This document shows positions 1 through 12,935 of a stretch of DNA of 64,000 bases, piece after piece (position 1 is the stretch's first letter; every line of letters begins with the position of its first letter). The notes beneath the pieces are model-generated. The model ran no database searches, had not been told where the DNA came from, and worked only from the letters and a program-made list of their open reading frames with translations. The translations under genes and the position numbers were made by a program. This stretch comes from Ichthyophthirius multifiliis (lineage: Eukaryota; Ciliophora; Oligohymenophorea; Hymenostomatida): the NCBI RefSeq assembly GCF_000220395.1, contig NW_004086350.1:52674-116673 (forward strand). The letters are read 5' to 3'.

Positions 1-979
1 TCTAAACAAGGACTTATTTCAAAGGAATGGTCATTTTAGTGGGCTTAATATTATTAAGGCTATTATTATTGAAAATCGCAAAAAGATTTGTTTTTTTAAT
101 TATTTTCTAAGTCTATATATTCTAATTAATTATAGGTTGAAAATTGGTTTTTTGGATAATAATTTTAATTAAAAATTGCATTTTTTTATTCGTTTTATCT
201 ATATATATTTAAAGGAAATTTTTCTATATTTTATATATAACTTAATGTAGATCTTTTATCTTGTATAAAATTATCTTTTTCTGGTATTTCTTATTATAAT
301 TTTTGTTAAAATTGATAGTTTCCTAATTCTTGTTAAGACACTCTTTTAAGAATTTCCTCTACTTTTTTTTTGTCTCTTCTTTTTATCTAAGGCGACTAAA
401 ATCTTTTAATGGTATATTATCGCATTTAGATTTTTAAAAATAAGCTTCTTAGCTTTATTATTACAGGTTTTTAGATTAAGAATATTAATTATCCTGTATA
501 TTTGCATAAGTACGGTTATATTGTGGTAATTCAAGTTACTTCTGATATATTTTAGGGCTTTATTCAATAACTAATTGTTTCGAAAATGGCTATTATTTAG
601 TAAATAATTGTTAGCTCATTATTGGAGTTTGACTTTCATATGTTTTTTAAGATTGAATTAGGGAATTTTCTGTGTATTTTCTTTAGAAGATTGAATATTG
701 ATTTTATTCTTTTTTTTATAATAATTTTGATGTTTAATTTTTATTTTATTTGTTTACTTTCTACATAAAGTGATAATTTAAATTGGGCTTATGTGCATAT
801 TTTTTTTTAATAATAATAAATATAGATTATTTTTAATTTAATTTACAATTTTTTTAATGAAATTTTGGCGTTAAGTTACCTTTTTTAGGCGTGTTTACCT
901 AAATTTCAGCATCTTTTTTAAATTTAAAATCATCTAAAATTTTTAATGTTTCAGGTGAGATAAAATTTGTGTATTTCAT
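1..979 (-). CDS. Hypothetical Gln/Asn/Lys-rich protein, 3' end outside window
   Basis: The ATG is at 979 and the frame stays free of TGA to base 1 (about 326 codons), with many in-frame TAA/TAG codons read as Gln. The protein begins MKYTNFISPETLKILDD and continues as a lysine-, asparagine- and glutamine-rich sequence without a domain I recognise. An intron cannot be excluded, for example a GTAACTT donor near 890. The gene is truncated by the window edge and is divergent from ALG1. An open frame this long is unlikely by chance at this TGA frequency, but the function is unknown. Confidence 0.55.
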
Positions 980-1028
980 TGTTTTTTTTATATTTAATTA
1001 TTTTTATAATGTTTATTAGTTAATTTGT

Positions 1029-1091
<63 letters not shown>

Positions 1092-1626
1092 GTATTCATA
1101 TGTTTTAATATATCAATTTTTTATAATTATTAATTTATTATGAGTTAATTAATATCCATTTAAAAATAAATAAAAGCATAAATATAATAATTTAATAAAA
1201 AATAATAAAATAATCATTAAAATTTTATTATTTATATATTGATAAATAAATAATATAATTATTTAATAATAAAAAATATATTTGTATTTATTTTATATAT
1301 ATAAATATATATATATATTTAAGAAAATACATATCAAATATTTTAAATTTATATATATATTTTTTTTTTTTATTTTTTAAATATACTTTAATTTTATTTT
1401 TTAAACTATTTTTATCTTAAATAAACTTTCTTTCATAATATTATATTAATTTTTTTTTTAATGAGTTATTAAATTATATATTTATTGATTTTTTAAAATA
1501 ATTATTAATAATATTCTATTTCTTAATATAATTTTGTAAATAATTTAAAAAATAAATAAAATTAAAATTAAAAAATATAAAAAAAAATATATATATATAA
1601 AAAGATATTTGTATTAATATAAACAA
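980..1626. other. Divergent intergenic region with (TA)n tract
   Basis: This A/T-only spacer lies between two divergent starts (979 minus and 1627 plus) and presumably holds both promoters. It contains a roughly 50-bp (TA)n run at 1032-1081. No ORF or RNA gene is visible. Confidence 0.6.
1032..1081. repeat. (TA)n microsatellite
   Basis: About 25 uninterrupted AT dinucleotides are visible directly. Similar tracts occur inside introns (for example 2020-2053, 8110-8154, 31406-31452) and intergenic DNA across the window. Confidence 0.9.
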
Positions 1627-2013
1627 ATGAATAGAAAAATTGCTTCAGTTATAGTTTTCGGAGACATAGCTAGATCACCTAGAATGCAAAATCATGCAAT
1701 ATAATTATCTAAATATGGTTATTATGTATATTTTGTAGGATATGAAGGTAAAATAATATATAGTGATATCTTATTTTAACAAAAAATAATAACTATAAAA
1801 AAAGAAAACAAAGTTCATGATAAAATAAAAGAAAATAAAAATATTTAAATAATTGATATTTAATCATAAATAGTTAATAAATTAAAGAGACTTCCAAAAA
1901 TATTATATTTAGTATATGCATTGTTTAGAATATTAATATAAATTTTATAGCTTTTTCATATTTATTTATTTTAAATACAAAAACCATAATTTGTAATAAT
2001 TCAAGTAAATAAA

Positions 2014-2057
<44 letters not shown>

Positions 2058-3231
2058 TATATATATATATTTATTTATATGTATTATAAAAAGAATCCAC
2101 CTTCTATTCCTGTACTTTCAACTTTATATGTTATTTGCCGACTGAAATAAATAAAAATGATTATAGATTTTCACAATTATGGTTTTACAATATTACAATT
2201 ATCATTAAAAAACTCTTTAATATTTAGACTTGCAAAAAAATACGAAAAATATTTTGCTTCAAAATGTGATTAAGCATTTTGTGTTTCAAAATAAATGTAA
2301 AAAGACTTATCTTAAAATTGGTAAATAAAAGCATAAGTACTTTATGATAAAGCTAACCTTGAAGTCTTTTCTCCTTAAATTTTATCCGAAAATGAAAAGC
2401 CTTCTTTTTTGAAAAAACTAGGTTTTCTAAAATAAAAAAAGGACACTTTAATATTAATAAGTAGTACATCTTGGACAAAAGATGAAGATTTTAATATATT
2501 AATTGAAGCTATGGAAAAATACGAAAAATCAGACTATGTATATTCTTAAGAATCTTCTTATCCGAAACTTTGTTTATTTATTACAGGAAAAGGTCCGGAA
2601 AAAGAGAAATATGAATAGATTATTACTTAAAGATAAAGTACTTGGAAAAATATAATGATATAAACTGTTTGGCTTTAGCCTGAAGATTATCCGAAACTTT
2701 TAGTTTGCGCTGATTTTGGTATTTGTTTACACTATTCATCTTCAGGATTAGATTTGCCTATGAAAGTTGTGGATATGTTCTCATCTGGTTTACCTGTTTT
2801 TGCCATTGATTATGATTGGTATTTTGTTTGTTTATTTTGTCTGTTTAATTTTTATTTTATTTTTAGTATTCATGAATTAGTTGAAGATAAAAAAAATGGT
2901 TTTGTTTTTAAAAATTCTGATGATTTAGAATTATTATTTAAAGTTATTTTTTTTATTTTTTTTATTTTTTTTTAAAAAAAATTTATAAATAGAAATACTT
3001 TTAATATAATTAAGAAAATAAAAATTTAATCTAAAATTTATAAAAAAATGTTAAAGATTTTAGTAACTAAACTTTTGAAGAAGGTATTATTTATTTTATT
3101 CATAAAAAATAAACAAATAATATATATATATTAAACTATAAATAATTATATCTTTTTTTTTATAAGAATGGAAATAATAAGTATTACCAATAATAGAAAA
3201 TATTAATTAAAATCATATAAAAAAAAATTGA
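1627..3231 (+). CDS. ALG1: Beta-1,4-mannosyltransferase ALG1 (chitobiosyldiphosphodolichol)
   Basis: The product adds the first mannose to GlcNAc2-PP-dolichol on the cytosolic face of the ER during N-glycan assembly. The N-terminus reads [19 protein letters not shown], the family signature, followed by [17 protein letters not shown], a [18 protein letters not shown] donor-site segment and [15 protein letters not shown]. The tail EEEWKQQVLPII matches the family end. Four introns (2005-2093, 2819-2866, 2943-2992, 3084-3166) give an exact frame of 444 aa, the usual ALG1 length. The second junction creates the conserved Cys before HELV. The stop is TGA. No frame problem was found. Confidence 0.96.
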
Positions 3232-5517
3232 AAAAAAAAAAAAAAAAAATCAAAATTAAGATATAAAATATTATAAATGGAAAAAAATTATTTATATCAG
3301 ATTATTAATAAATTCTAATTTTTTGTTTTTTTATATTTTAATTTTATGGTTTTCTATTTTACAGTTTATAAATAATACCTTTTATTCGTTTAATCATAAG
3401 AAATTCTTTATTTGTCATTTCATTATGATTTCTATGATTATTTAATTTAATATATATAATATTTTGAGAACAAAACATTAATTGTGACTAAATTAAAAAG
3501 TTATTTAAGGCTATTTCTCTTATTATTAAGTACTGATATAATGGATATATATTTTAAAAAATATTATATATATGAATTAAACTTTTAATTTTACTCAAAC
3601 AAATATTTTATCATATTAATTAATTTAATTATAAATTGATTTGTTTGTTTTTTAAGTTTCATTTATTTTAAAATTTATTAAGATAAGGGATAATATTATT
3701 TTTAAGAATTAAATTATTCTTATTATTATTAATTATTTATAGAGAAGGAAAATAATTTTTTGTATTTTATTTTGTTTGTAATCTTAATAAATACTTTATT
3801 AAATAATAAAAAAAGAGTTATATATTATTATGTTTAAAATAATTATTTAAGATTTATCATTATAATTGTTTTAAAGCATTTAAAAATTATATTTATGTTT
3901 ATTTATTTTTGGTTGTTTTATTACAATAATTAAATATTTTATAAATTAAATAGTTTTTCTAAAAAAAAAAAATCATTTAGTATAAATTTAATATTTTATT
4001 TATTTTTTTATATAAAAATCTTTTTTATTCTAAACAGTTTATATATATTTTCAATTAAATATTAAATATATATATTTTATAAAGATTTTTTTTTTATTTA
4101 TAATGATTTTTTTATATTCTTTAAGTTTTTTGCTTATTTTTTTTAATATTTCTAATTTATATACCTTAAATTGTTATTTCTTTGAAATATTTTAATCATT
4201 CAATTTTTGATGTGTCTAATAAATTCCATTTATACATAAATAAAATTTTATATTATATATATTTATTATTTATCTTTTTTTATAAATACAAAATACTTAT
4301 TTTAAAATTTCTTATTCACTATTATCTTTAAAAATATTTATAGTAAAATATTTATATTGAAAGCGATTTAATTTAGAATTCTTAATATAAAAAAAAAAAT
4401 TTTTCTGTTTAAATTCATTTAATATGATAAATTATTAATATCTATAATAACTATATATTAAATTATTTATATTTATAAATTAACTATGTTTATGTATGTT
4501 CAGATAAATTATAACTATTTATTTAAATATCTGTATTTGAAAAATACATTATTTTGTAAAATTTATATAATAATTTATTTTAAACAAAAACTTATATATT
4601 AATATTTTAATGAATATTAAAAAAGTTGATGAATGAATAAAAATAATAGACATAATGATATAATACAAAAAAATATTATTTCAATGTATTTTGTTATTAA
4701 AGTTTAATTTTACAATATTAAATACATATATATCAAAATATTTTATATAATTAAAAAGTATTTAATATTTCTTTATTTAATATTATTTGTTTTATATATT
4801 ATAAATATTATAAAATATTATTTTATATAAAAAAAAATTAAATAGATTTATATTAATATTTGATATTAAATATAAACTATAATAAAAAATAATGTTTATA
4901 TAATTTATAAATATAAATAATTTTTTTATATTAATTTGTTAAATATTTATTTTTTTATTAATTTTCTTTATTAAGATTAAGAAATAAATTTTATCAACAA
5001 AAGTATGTTAATTAATTAAGAATTTAAATAACAATAATAATTAAATATTATTTATAATTTTAATACAATTAATATTAATTTTATATTATATATATTTTAT
5101 TTTATATAATTATTTTATATTATTATTTTTTATATTTATTTTTTTAAATAACTAATTATTATTTTTATAGATTATATATAAATATGGTAAAAATTCTTTT
5201 TTTAATTTTATTTTAAATTTAATTTAGCTTTTTTATATTTAGAATAAGAAAATATAAATATTAATAATTAATAATAAATAAAATAAATTAGAATTTATAT
5301 ATTAATATAATTAAATATATATATATATATTAATCTTATTTATTTTTTAATTATAGTTATAAACCATCTAAATATTTCTCTCAGTTATTTTATAAATAAA
5401 AATTCCATATTTTATTTTTATTAAATAAACAAAAAACATAAAAAATAAATTAAATCTCTTTTAAATCTAAAAAATAATATAAAAAAGTACATCAATTTAT
5501 AAATATCCTGAGTAGAA
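3232..5517. other. Long A/T-only intergenic region
   Basis: About 2.3 kb of A/T sequence with short poly(A) and poly(T) runs. I found no gene-like frame, tRNA or structured element on either strand. The last few dozen bases are upstream of the gene at 5518. Confidence 0.5.
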
Positions 5518-6141
5518 ATGTTGTAGAGATATACTTAAGATAAAATTTTATATGATCTTTTTTAATAATAAATAACTTAACAAAATCCTAATATAGAAGA
5601 GTAATAACTAGAATAATTAATAAACGAAAAAATATAGAATTGTGATTAAAATACATAATAGTAATGTCAAAAAATTACATAAAAAATAACATAAGAGTAT
5701 AACAAACATAAAAAAAATACCTATTATATTATGTAAGATCTAAAATATTAACTTATTAACTAATTAAATGAAGATCTATAAATGAAAAATGAGAAATATA
5801 ATATTGATTAAAATTTAGGTTAAAATAATATATATAATTCAAATGAAAACTTAAAAATATCACCTGAAGAAACTAAAATATCAATTAAAAATATATAAAA
5901 ATAAAATTAAAATATTAAAATTTAAAATGAAGATGTAAAAACATCAAAAGAGAACATAAAAATATTAAATGAAATACTAAAAACTTAAAATGAAAAATTT
6001 AAAAAATAAAATAATAATTAAAAAAATAAAAATTAAAATAACTAAGATTTAATTTAAAAATCAAACAAATAATAAAAAATAATCAATAGTTTTGAAAAGT
6101 TTGAAAATTAAGTAAGAATATTAAAAAAGTTTAAATAATGA
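5518..6141 (+). CDS. Hypothetical Q/N/K-rich protein, 207 aa
   Basis: An uninterrupted frame in the ciliate code runs from ATG 5518 to TGA 6139-6141. It starts MLQRYTQDKILYDLF and becomes a low-complexity, probably coiled-coil sequence rich in Gln, Asn and Lys, with repeated KN(I/L)K-type phrases. No intron is needed. It is convergent with the EAF6-like gene, with a gap of 189 bp. I do not recognise a family; some of the compositional bias may simply reflect A/T pressure. Confidence 0.5.
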
Positions 6142-6191
6142 GAAAATATAAGAATTTTATAAATATTAAAAATAAATTAATAATATATAAG

Positions 6192-6232
<41 letters not shown>

Positions 6233-6330
6233 AATAATAATATTCATATTTATTTTGTTTTATATAAAATAATTTAAAAAAAAATATAATTTTATTTTAA
6301 TATTTTAATATTTCTATTTATTTCTTTAAT

Positions 6331-6917
6331 TCATATTTATTTTTTAATTTTTTTTTTTTTATCTTTTTTATTTTGTAATGGATTTCCAAAATCATCCTAA
6401 TTATCATAATCAGCACTTATAGCATCCGATAGATTACTATCTATTTCATTTTTAGGCGATCTAATTATAAATAAAAATTAATTACATTATAATTTGATAT
6501 AAAAATGTAAAAAGAATTTACTCTGATTTCCCTCCTTTATTTCCTTTTTTTTTTTTTATTCTTTTGCTTTTAATACCACTTAAATTTTAATAATTTATTT
6601 CCATATTTTCCTCTACTTTTTAACTAGCTGGAGATGTAAAAGAAGATAAGGAAAAAAGTCTTTCATGCTGATTTATTTTAGCTTTTTTTTATTACTGATT
6701 TTGATTTTTTGCTTATTTAGACGTTAAATAATTTTCCCAACCTTTTAATACATTTCCTAATTTTTAATAATTTATTGAGTACTTTCAAATGTAAAAAAAT
6801 ACCTGAATTATATGTTTCTTCTAAATATGTAGTTTCTAGATCATATATGTTTTTTTCTAATTATTTAAGTTCTTCTTCTAATTAACATTTTTTGTCGTTT
6901 TTGGATTATTCTGACAT
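6331..6917 (-). CDS. EAF6: EAF6-like histone acetyltransferase subunit
   Basis: EAF6 is a small subunit of NuA4/MOZ-type histone acetyltransferase complexes in the nucleus. The protein has an N-terminal helix ending in IYDLETTYLEETYN, then GNVLKGWENYLTS and HERLFSLSSFTSP, in the order and spacing of EAF6 proteins. Two introns (6757-6802 and 6461-6521) leave exactly 160 codons (159 aa). The first junction makes the conserved SGN. The basic and acidic C-terminus (KKKK, then DNQDDFGNPLQ) is less conserved. Assignment rests on remembered family motifs and is fairly secure. Confidence 0.85.
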
Positions 6918-7098
6918 TATTATATGTATATTTTTAATTTAAATTAATAATAATTCTTTTAATTTATTTTTAAGATAAAATGAAATTTTATAATTTGATT
7001 TAAAAAAAATAAAATAAAATAAAAAATAATAATAAATAAATAAACAGAAATTAAAAGAGAAATATTAAAAAATTATTAATATATAAATAAATTAATAA

Positions 7099-7583
7099 TC
7101 ATTTTCTATATAAAAAAGCCTAATCATTTAAACTAATAATATCATATTCTGCGTTTTTTTTACTTTAATTTAATATAAAAGGATGTTATAAAGCATCATT
7201 TAATAATATTCTTTTTTTAGGATCTTTACAAAGCATTTTTTATATAAAATCAGCAGCATCAAATGATACAGGACCTCCAAATTAAACACTTCCATTAATA
7301 ACTTTTCCAATTATAGCGTCATGATTTTAATTATAAAAAGGGCTTCTTCCAAATATTAATTCATAAGTTAAAATCCCTATACTCCAAACATCTACTGATT
7401 AATCGTAAGATTTACCTTAAGCCATTTCAGGACTTAAATAGTCTAATGTTCCACAAAATGTTTATCTCATTTAATCTTTTTAAATAATTCCGGCACATCC
7501 AAAATCACATAGTTTAATGACACCCTATTTATTTATAAGAAATATAATATAAATAATTATATATATATATAGTTAAATATATA

Positions 7584-7634
<51 letters not shown>

Positions 7635-8104
7635 ATTACATATATTATATCATTTTTATTAACATATATTAATATTAAATTAATATTCTTTATTTACATC
7701 ACAAATCAATATATTTTCTGGTTTTATGTCTCTATGTATAAATCCTTATTAATGTACATAAAGAAGTATATGAATAATTTATTTTATATAATTAGAAACA
7801 GTTTATTCATTAAATCTTTTATTAACTTATGCTTATAATTCAGCAAATAATTCCTTTCCTGGTGCTATTTATTATATTATATTAATTGTATCATTTTCAT
7901 AAAAATATCCATAGAGTTTTATAATATTAGGATGATCTAAAATTTATAGTGCTTTTAATTCATTTATTATATCTTCATATGCATCTAGCTTTTTTATATT
8001 TACTTTTTTTATTTACTTTATCGCTACTTTAAATCCTGTTTATTTTTCCCTTAAAAATTGTTTTATAAGATAATATATATATATATAAATATATATGTAT
8101 ATAT

Positions 8105-8160
<56 letters not shown>

Positions 8161-8971
8161 TTATATATGCTTAAAATATTTTTTACATTGCAATATACAC
8201 ATCACCAAATTTTCCTGATCCTAATTTTTTACCGAAAACGAAAGAATCCATTGATATTTAATTTTATTATATTTTTTTTTCCGAAGGAAATAATGATTAT
8301 GCTTTTTCGTTATATATAGGTATTCTTTCTTCAAAAACAAGCCTATCTATATTATCGGATTAATTCTATTATAAATTTGGTTACATTTGTTGTATATTAG
8401 GAGGTTTTTCAAATGCTTTTGGAGATAATTTTGGTGATGTAAGAATTAATATTTATTAAGAATAGTTTTATTCAAATATTTTTTATTATTATTTTTTAGA
8501 TATTTAATCATTATTAATTTCAAATTAATTGCCTATTGGCAATAAATCTAAATTATTTTTTATTTCTTATTTTTATTGAATAAATTATTGGTTATTGTCG
8601 ACATTTTTATCTTTAAAATCATTCACAATAACTTTATTTTAATCTAAAAAATCAATTTTATCTTTAGGAGTATGTGCATAAACTTTTTAGGCTAATGTAT
8701 TTTCAGACTGATAAGAAATCGAGTTTAATATAGGCTATCTTGTAGGACTTAAGGCGCCTTTTAGTTATTGTTTAGAATTTATATAATTTAATTCAAAGTT
8801 TAATTATTAAAATTGTTATTAAATTTATTCTATAAAAAAAATAAGTTCGGGAATTTATTTTGGATTAATTTAAAGTTATGTTTTATGTATAAATTCTTAT
8901 AAGTTAGAATGGAATAACTATAAATTAAATTATATATTTTGCTAATCGTTTATATAAAATAAATTAGACAT
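7099..8971 (-). CDS. Aurora-like Ser/Thr protein kinase with long N-terminal tail
   Basis: A complete kinase domain follows an approximately 240-residue polar tail. Visible motifs are GSGKFGDVYIAM (P-loop), VAIKQI (catalytic Lys), HRDIKPENIL, CDFGCAG and CGTLDYLSPEM, then DVWSIGILTYELIFGRSPF. The CGTLDYL(S/P)PEM activation segment is typical of Aurora kinases. Two introns (8050-8186, 7525-7697) leave 521 codons. The tail is Q/N-rich with SP sites (ALSPTRQP, SPKLSPKAFEKPP), possible proline-directed phosphorylation sites. The internal Met241 (8251) at the domain start is an alternative initiator. All catalytic residues are intact. It could be another member of the Aurora/PLK neighbourhood. Confidence 0.88.
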
Positions 8972-9257
8972 ATTTAAATAATATATATATAAATATAATT
9001 TTTAAGAATTAATTTTATTTTAATAAAATATTTATTTATTTTTATTTAATATAAAATATATTATATATATATATATATATAATATATATTTATATATTTT
9101 TAATATGTTATTAATAATATCTTTTTTTATAAAAAACACTATTTATTTTCATATTTTATATTTTATTTTTTAATTTATTATATTTTTCATTTTTATATTG
9201 TTTTTATGCATTTTTAAAGTAATATTTTTTTATCAAATTCTTATCCAAACAAATTTT

Positions 9258-9981
9258 TCATTTCCTTTATTTTTAATTTTAAATATTTAATTTATTTATA
9301 TTTTTTTTTACTTCTAAAAATTAATCAAAATTAACTTATTTATTAGTATTAAAATCATCTTATACATATATAATTGTATCTTTTATAACCAATAAATCTA
9401 TATTTAAATCAACAATTTATTATTGTAAAGGAGTTTCAGCTTAAATATATTTTTCAAATAAATCATTTATATTTAATGACTATGTTTCTATTTATTAATT
9501 ATAAATTATTGCTTCATCTATTAATTCATTAACTTCTGTTTATTTTTCATCTATATCTTTACTTGTTCTACTTAGAATCTATTCTTTTTATTATAAAATA
9601 TTATTATAATCTATTTAATCAATTAAAATATTTTTTATTTCTTTTAAATCTTTATCTAAATTTTTAAGTTATGATATTTGTAATTCTTTGACTATTTTAT
9701 TTTTTAAAATAATATAATTATAAAAATAACCTATTATAAGTAACGCATATTCTGTACTATTTTAATTATACATTTATAAAATTTACTATATAGAAATGTT
9801 ATCAAAATTAAACAATTAATATTTTTATGTTGTTTTCAATTATTATTTATTATTATCTACTAGATCTGAACCAAGTAAAGGATTATTAAAATCAATTTAT
9901 ATATCATATTTTTTTTCGATATTTAAGTTTTGATAATTGTTATATAAATTAAAATTTACCTTTTTTTTTTTATTTTTTCCT

Positions 9982-10033
<52 letters not shown>

Positions 10034-10567
10034 TTACTTATTATAGATTAATGTTTTCTGTATTATATTAATTTACATGTTATACTTATTATAGTTATAT
10101 TTATTATTATTATTGGTTTTAATATATTTATTATGGATATTGTTATTAATATTAATAATTTTATTATATTTATTGGAATGGAATATATTTTATAAGAGTA
10201 TCTTTCAAATCATTTAATAATATTAACTTATTTTAATATTTTTTAGTTATTTTATTTAAAATTTATTTTTTTACTATATTACGATGATTATTCCAATTTT
10301 TTTATTATTCTAAACTAACCTTATAATGTATTTCATTTTATTTTCCTTATAAATAATAACTATTAACTATATATTTTTATGCTTTTTTATTATTAAAAAA
10401 AAAATATATGTTATCTTTTTTTAACAAAAAATTAAATAATATTTACGGTCCGTATTTAATATATAAAATTAAGGTGCCGCTGTAGGATAAAATATAGGAA
10501 AAACAATTTAAATATATACTTGAAAATTTTATCTTAAAGTATTTATAGTTACTTATTTTGTTTAAAT

Positions 10568-10638
<71 letters not shown>

Positions 10639-10968
10639 TTTAATTTTTTATTATTTTATTACTATTTCCTGATAACATTATTAACTTTTGATGCTATCCT
10701 TTATATTTAATAATCTAATATTATTTAAAAGTAAAAATATAAATGATACCGAATTGAAATTATTAAGCTTTTAATTAATATAGTTACAATATCTTTTATA
10801 TACTATCAAATACTTAATTACTATTTTAATAAAAAATATAAAATAAGAATTCTATAATTATTTTTTTTAAATGAAAATTTACACGCTTTAATAATTAGAA
10901 ATTTTTAATTTTTATTTTATATCATCGATCTGTTCTTTAGTAAGCTTTTAAATTTATTATTACATCAT
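9258..10968 (-). CDS. VPS23: ESCRT-I subunit VPS23/TSG101-like (UEV + steadiness box)
   Basis: The protein is inferred to sort ubiquitinated cargo at endosomes. A divergent UEV domain starts after LTKEQIDDIKQKLKISNYQ and includes LIMLSGNITIN and VFPIFYPTAAPQFYILNTD; no catalytic Cys is expected or seen. A Q-rich linker and a helical stalk follow. The C-terminus (DLLVIKDTIIYV, then NFDQFLEVKKNINKL) resembles the TSG101 steadiness box. Introns at 10821-10882, 10552-10662, 10415-10446 (only 32 nt) and 9960-10037 give 476 codons exactly. A 39-nt in-frame GT..AG stretch in the stalk might be a fifth intron. ATG 10968 or 10965 can start. Sequence similarity is modest but the domain order is right. 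Confidence 0.75.
10573..10637. repeat. (TA)n microsatellite inside VPS23-like intron 2
   Basis: About 65 bp of uninterrupted AT dinucleotides make up most of the 111-nt intron 10552-10662. Confidence 0.9.
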
Positions 10969-11172
10969 TATAATTTATTTTTACAATTTTTTAAAATAAT
11001 TAATTAATTAATATATATATTAGTATTATAAAAATAATATCAATATAATATTAAAGAAAAAAAAAAAAAAAAAATATAAAAATTATAAAAATATATATTT
11101 TCTTATTTTAAGATTAGTAAATATTTTTTTTATTTTTTATTTTTTTTCTTCTTTCTTATCAGTAAAAAATAT

Positions 11173-11410
11173 TCAAAAAATAATATCCTTTATATTCTTA
11201 TATTTATATTCTAAAATAGCATACTTTAAATTTATATTTTCTATAAATTTATTTTGATTAATTGTTTCTCTTGTTATAGGATCATTTCTACCATTGACTT
11301 GTATATGTTCCAAGAGAAGACTTTTTTCATAGCTTAATCCACTATTTGAAATAATAGGTTCATTCATTAATTCCTATTATAAATTTATAGGTTATATATA
11401 AGTAAATTTA

Positions 11411-11442
<32 letters not shown>

Positions 11443-12323
11443 TTTTTTTTTCATTTTTTTTTAAATCAATTAATATAATTTAAGTAACCCAAGTAAAAAC
11501 ACACTAATATGATTAAAAAGGTATATTATTAGTTGAATTATATTATTCAAGCATTTAATTAACAGTATTTTATGTTTAAATATCATCTTTTAATAAATTC
11601 TATAGTATTTATTTACATTTTTTTATTTTGTTTTCTTTTTCTTGTTTTTTTATTATATTTAATATTATATTAGCTTTTAAAATATTCTCTTCTATGTTTT
11701 ATATCAAATCAATATTCTCTTTTTTTTTATTTTTAATTATTTCTATTGCTGGTTAATATTAAAATAAATATGAAAACAATTAATTAATATTTTTTTAATA
11801 CAAACCTTATTATATACTTTGTATTCCTTCGAGTACTGCTTATTATATTTGATAATTATTTTCTATAGCAATTTTTATTTATGAAATTCCTTTCAAGCTA
11901 AATCCTTTAAAATTATTAATGTCAAGTTATATTGCTAATAATGAATCATTATAAACCTTGTTTTATATTAGAAAAAAATAAATATATATTTTTCGTTTAA
12001 ATTAATAAGTAAAAAAAAAAAATATTTAAAAATAAATAAATGCATACTTACGGCCAATTTTATAATGCTTTATAACATAAAGCTCTATTTGTAAAATAAT
12101 GTGAATCTTAATGAAATTCCTTTTTTTTAAAAAAATAAAAATAAAAAAAGGAATTAATTTTTATCTGCTTTTATTTAATTTATTTTACTATTGCTTTCGT
12201 ATAATATTCTATTGCTTTTGTATATTATTTGCTTTTGAACATTTAGTTTCCTAAGTTTTTTAGTTTAATAGAGTCTTCTTTTTAAATTGGTTATCTTTCA
12301 TTATTAAAGGATTGTTCTGGCAT
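11173..12323 (-). CDS. STUB1: CHIP/STUB1 co-chaperone E3 ubiquitin ligase (TPR + U-box)
   Basis: CHIP binds Hsp70/Hsp90 tails through its TPR and ubiquitinates clients through its U-box. The TPR starts SIKLKNLGNQMFKSKQY and includes HYFTNRALCYKALQNWP. A helical segment follows, then IPFQSYQCVFTWELMNEP, aligning with the IPDYLCGKISFELMREP junction of CHIP, and the U-box ISNSGLSYEK..NDPITRETI. Introns 12120-12188, 11957-12047, 11749-11805 and 11374-11488 leave exactly 273 codons (272 aa; family about 300). The C-terminus is shorter than in animals. Intron 1 carries an inverted repeat over its acceptor (see findings). Confidence 0.93.
12115..12155 (-). repeat. 13-bp perfect inverted repeat over a 3' splice site
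   Basis: The arms are 12115-12127 (AATTCCTTTTTTT) and 12143-12155 (AAAAAAAGGAATT), with a 15-nt loop. On the transcript the AG acceptor of STUB1 intron 1 (12120) lies inside the downstream arm. Confidence 0.85.
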
Positions 12324-12658
12324 TTCATAATGCTGTTTTTTATTTACATTATTTTATATTATATATATATATATTTTATTGATTAATATTTGCCTCGTTT
12401 TATAAATACTTGTTTTTATTGTACTTTTTATTTATTATTCTATTGCTTACATATTTTTAAACAGCATCCCATTAAAAATTGAAAATATATAAATAAATAT
12501 AATATTTTAATATTAATTAAGGTAATATTTTTATTTTTGATTAATGAGTTATTAAAAAAAAAAAATTCAACTAAATATTATAGTTTTTTAATAAATATAT
12601 ATAATATAAAATTATTAATACTCATATTTTAAAATTTTATACATTTTTATTATTTTTG

Positions 12659-12695
<37 letters not shown>

Positions 12696-12935
12696 TATGA
12701 ATCTTGCACATTCTTTAAAGTTATAGAAAAATTCAGTTTAACAATTTATTAATTTAAAAAAAATAAAATTAAAATAAATAAAAAAATTAATAGAAAAAAT
12801 AAGAAAATTAAAATAATAATATTTTAATAAATATCTATTATAAAATAATATTAATTATTTGAATTTATATTATAAAGAGAATAAATAATTTAAATAAATA
12901 TATAATTAATTAATAATAAATAATATAATAAAAAA
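12324..12935. other. Divergent intergenic region
   Basis: This 612-bp A/T spacer lies between the STUB1 start (minus) and the senescence-domain gene (plus), so it should contain both promoters. It holds a (TA)n tract near 12674-12698. No coding frame was seen. Confidence 0.5.

Noticed and set aside
10461-10475. PTAAP in the VPS23-like UEV as a late-domain PTAP motif
   Set aside because: It aligns with the structural YPYNPP loop of the UEV fold itself, so a binding motif is not supported.
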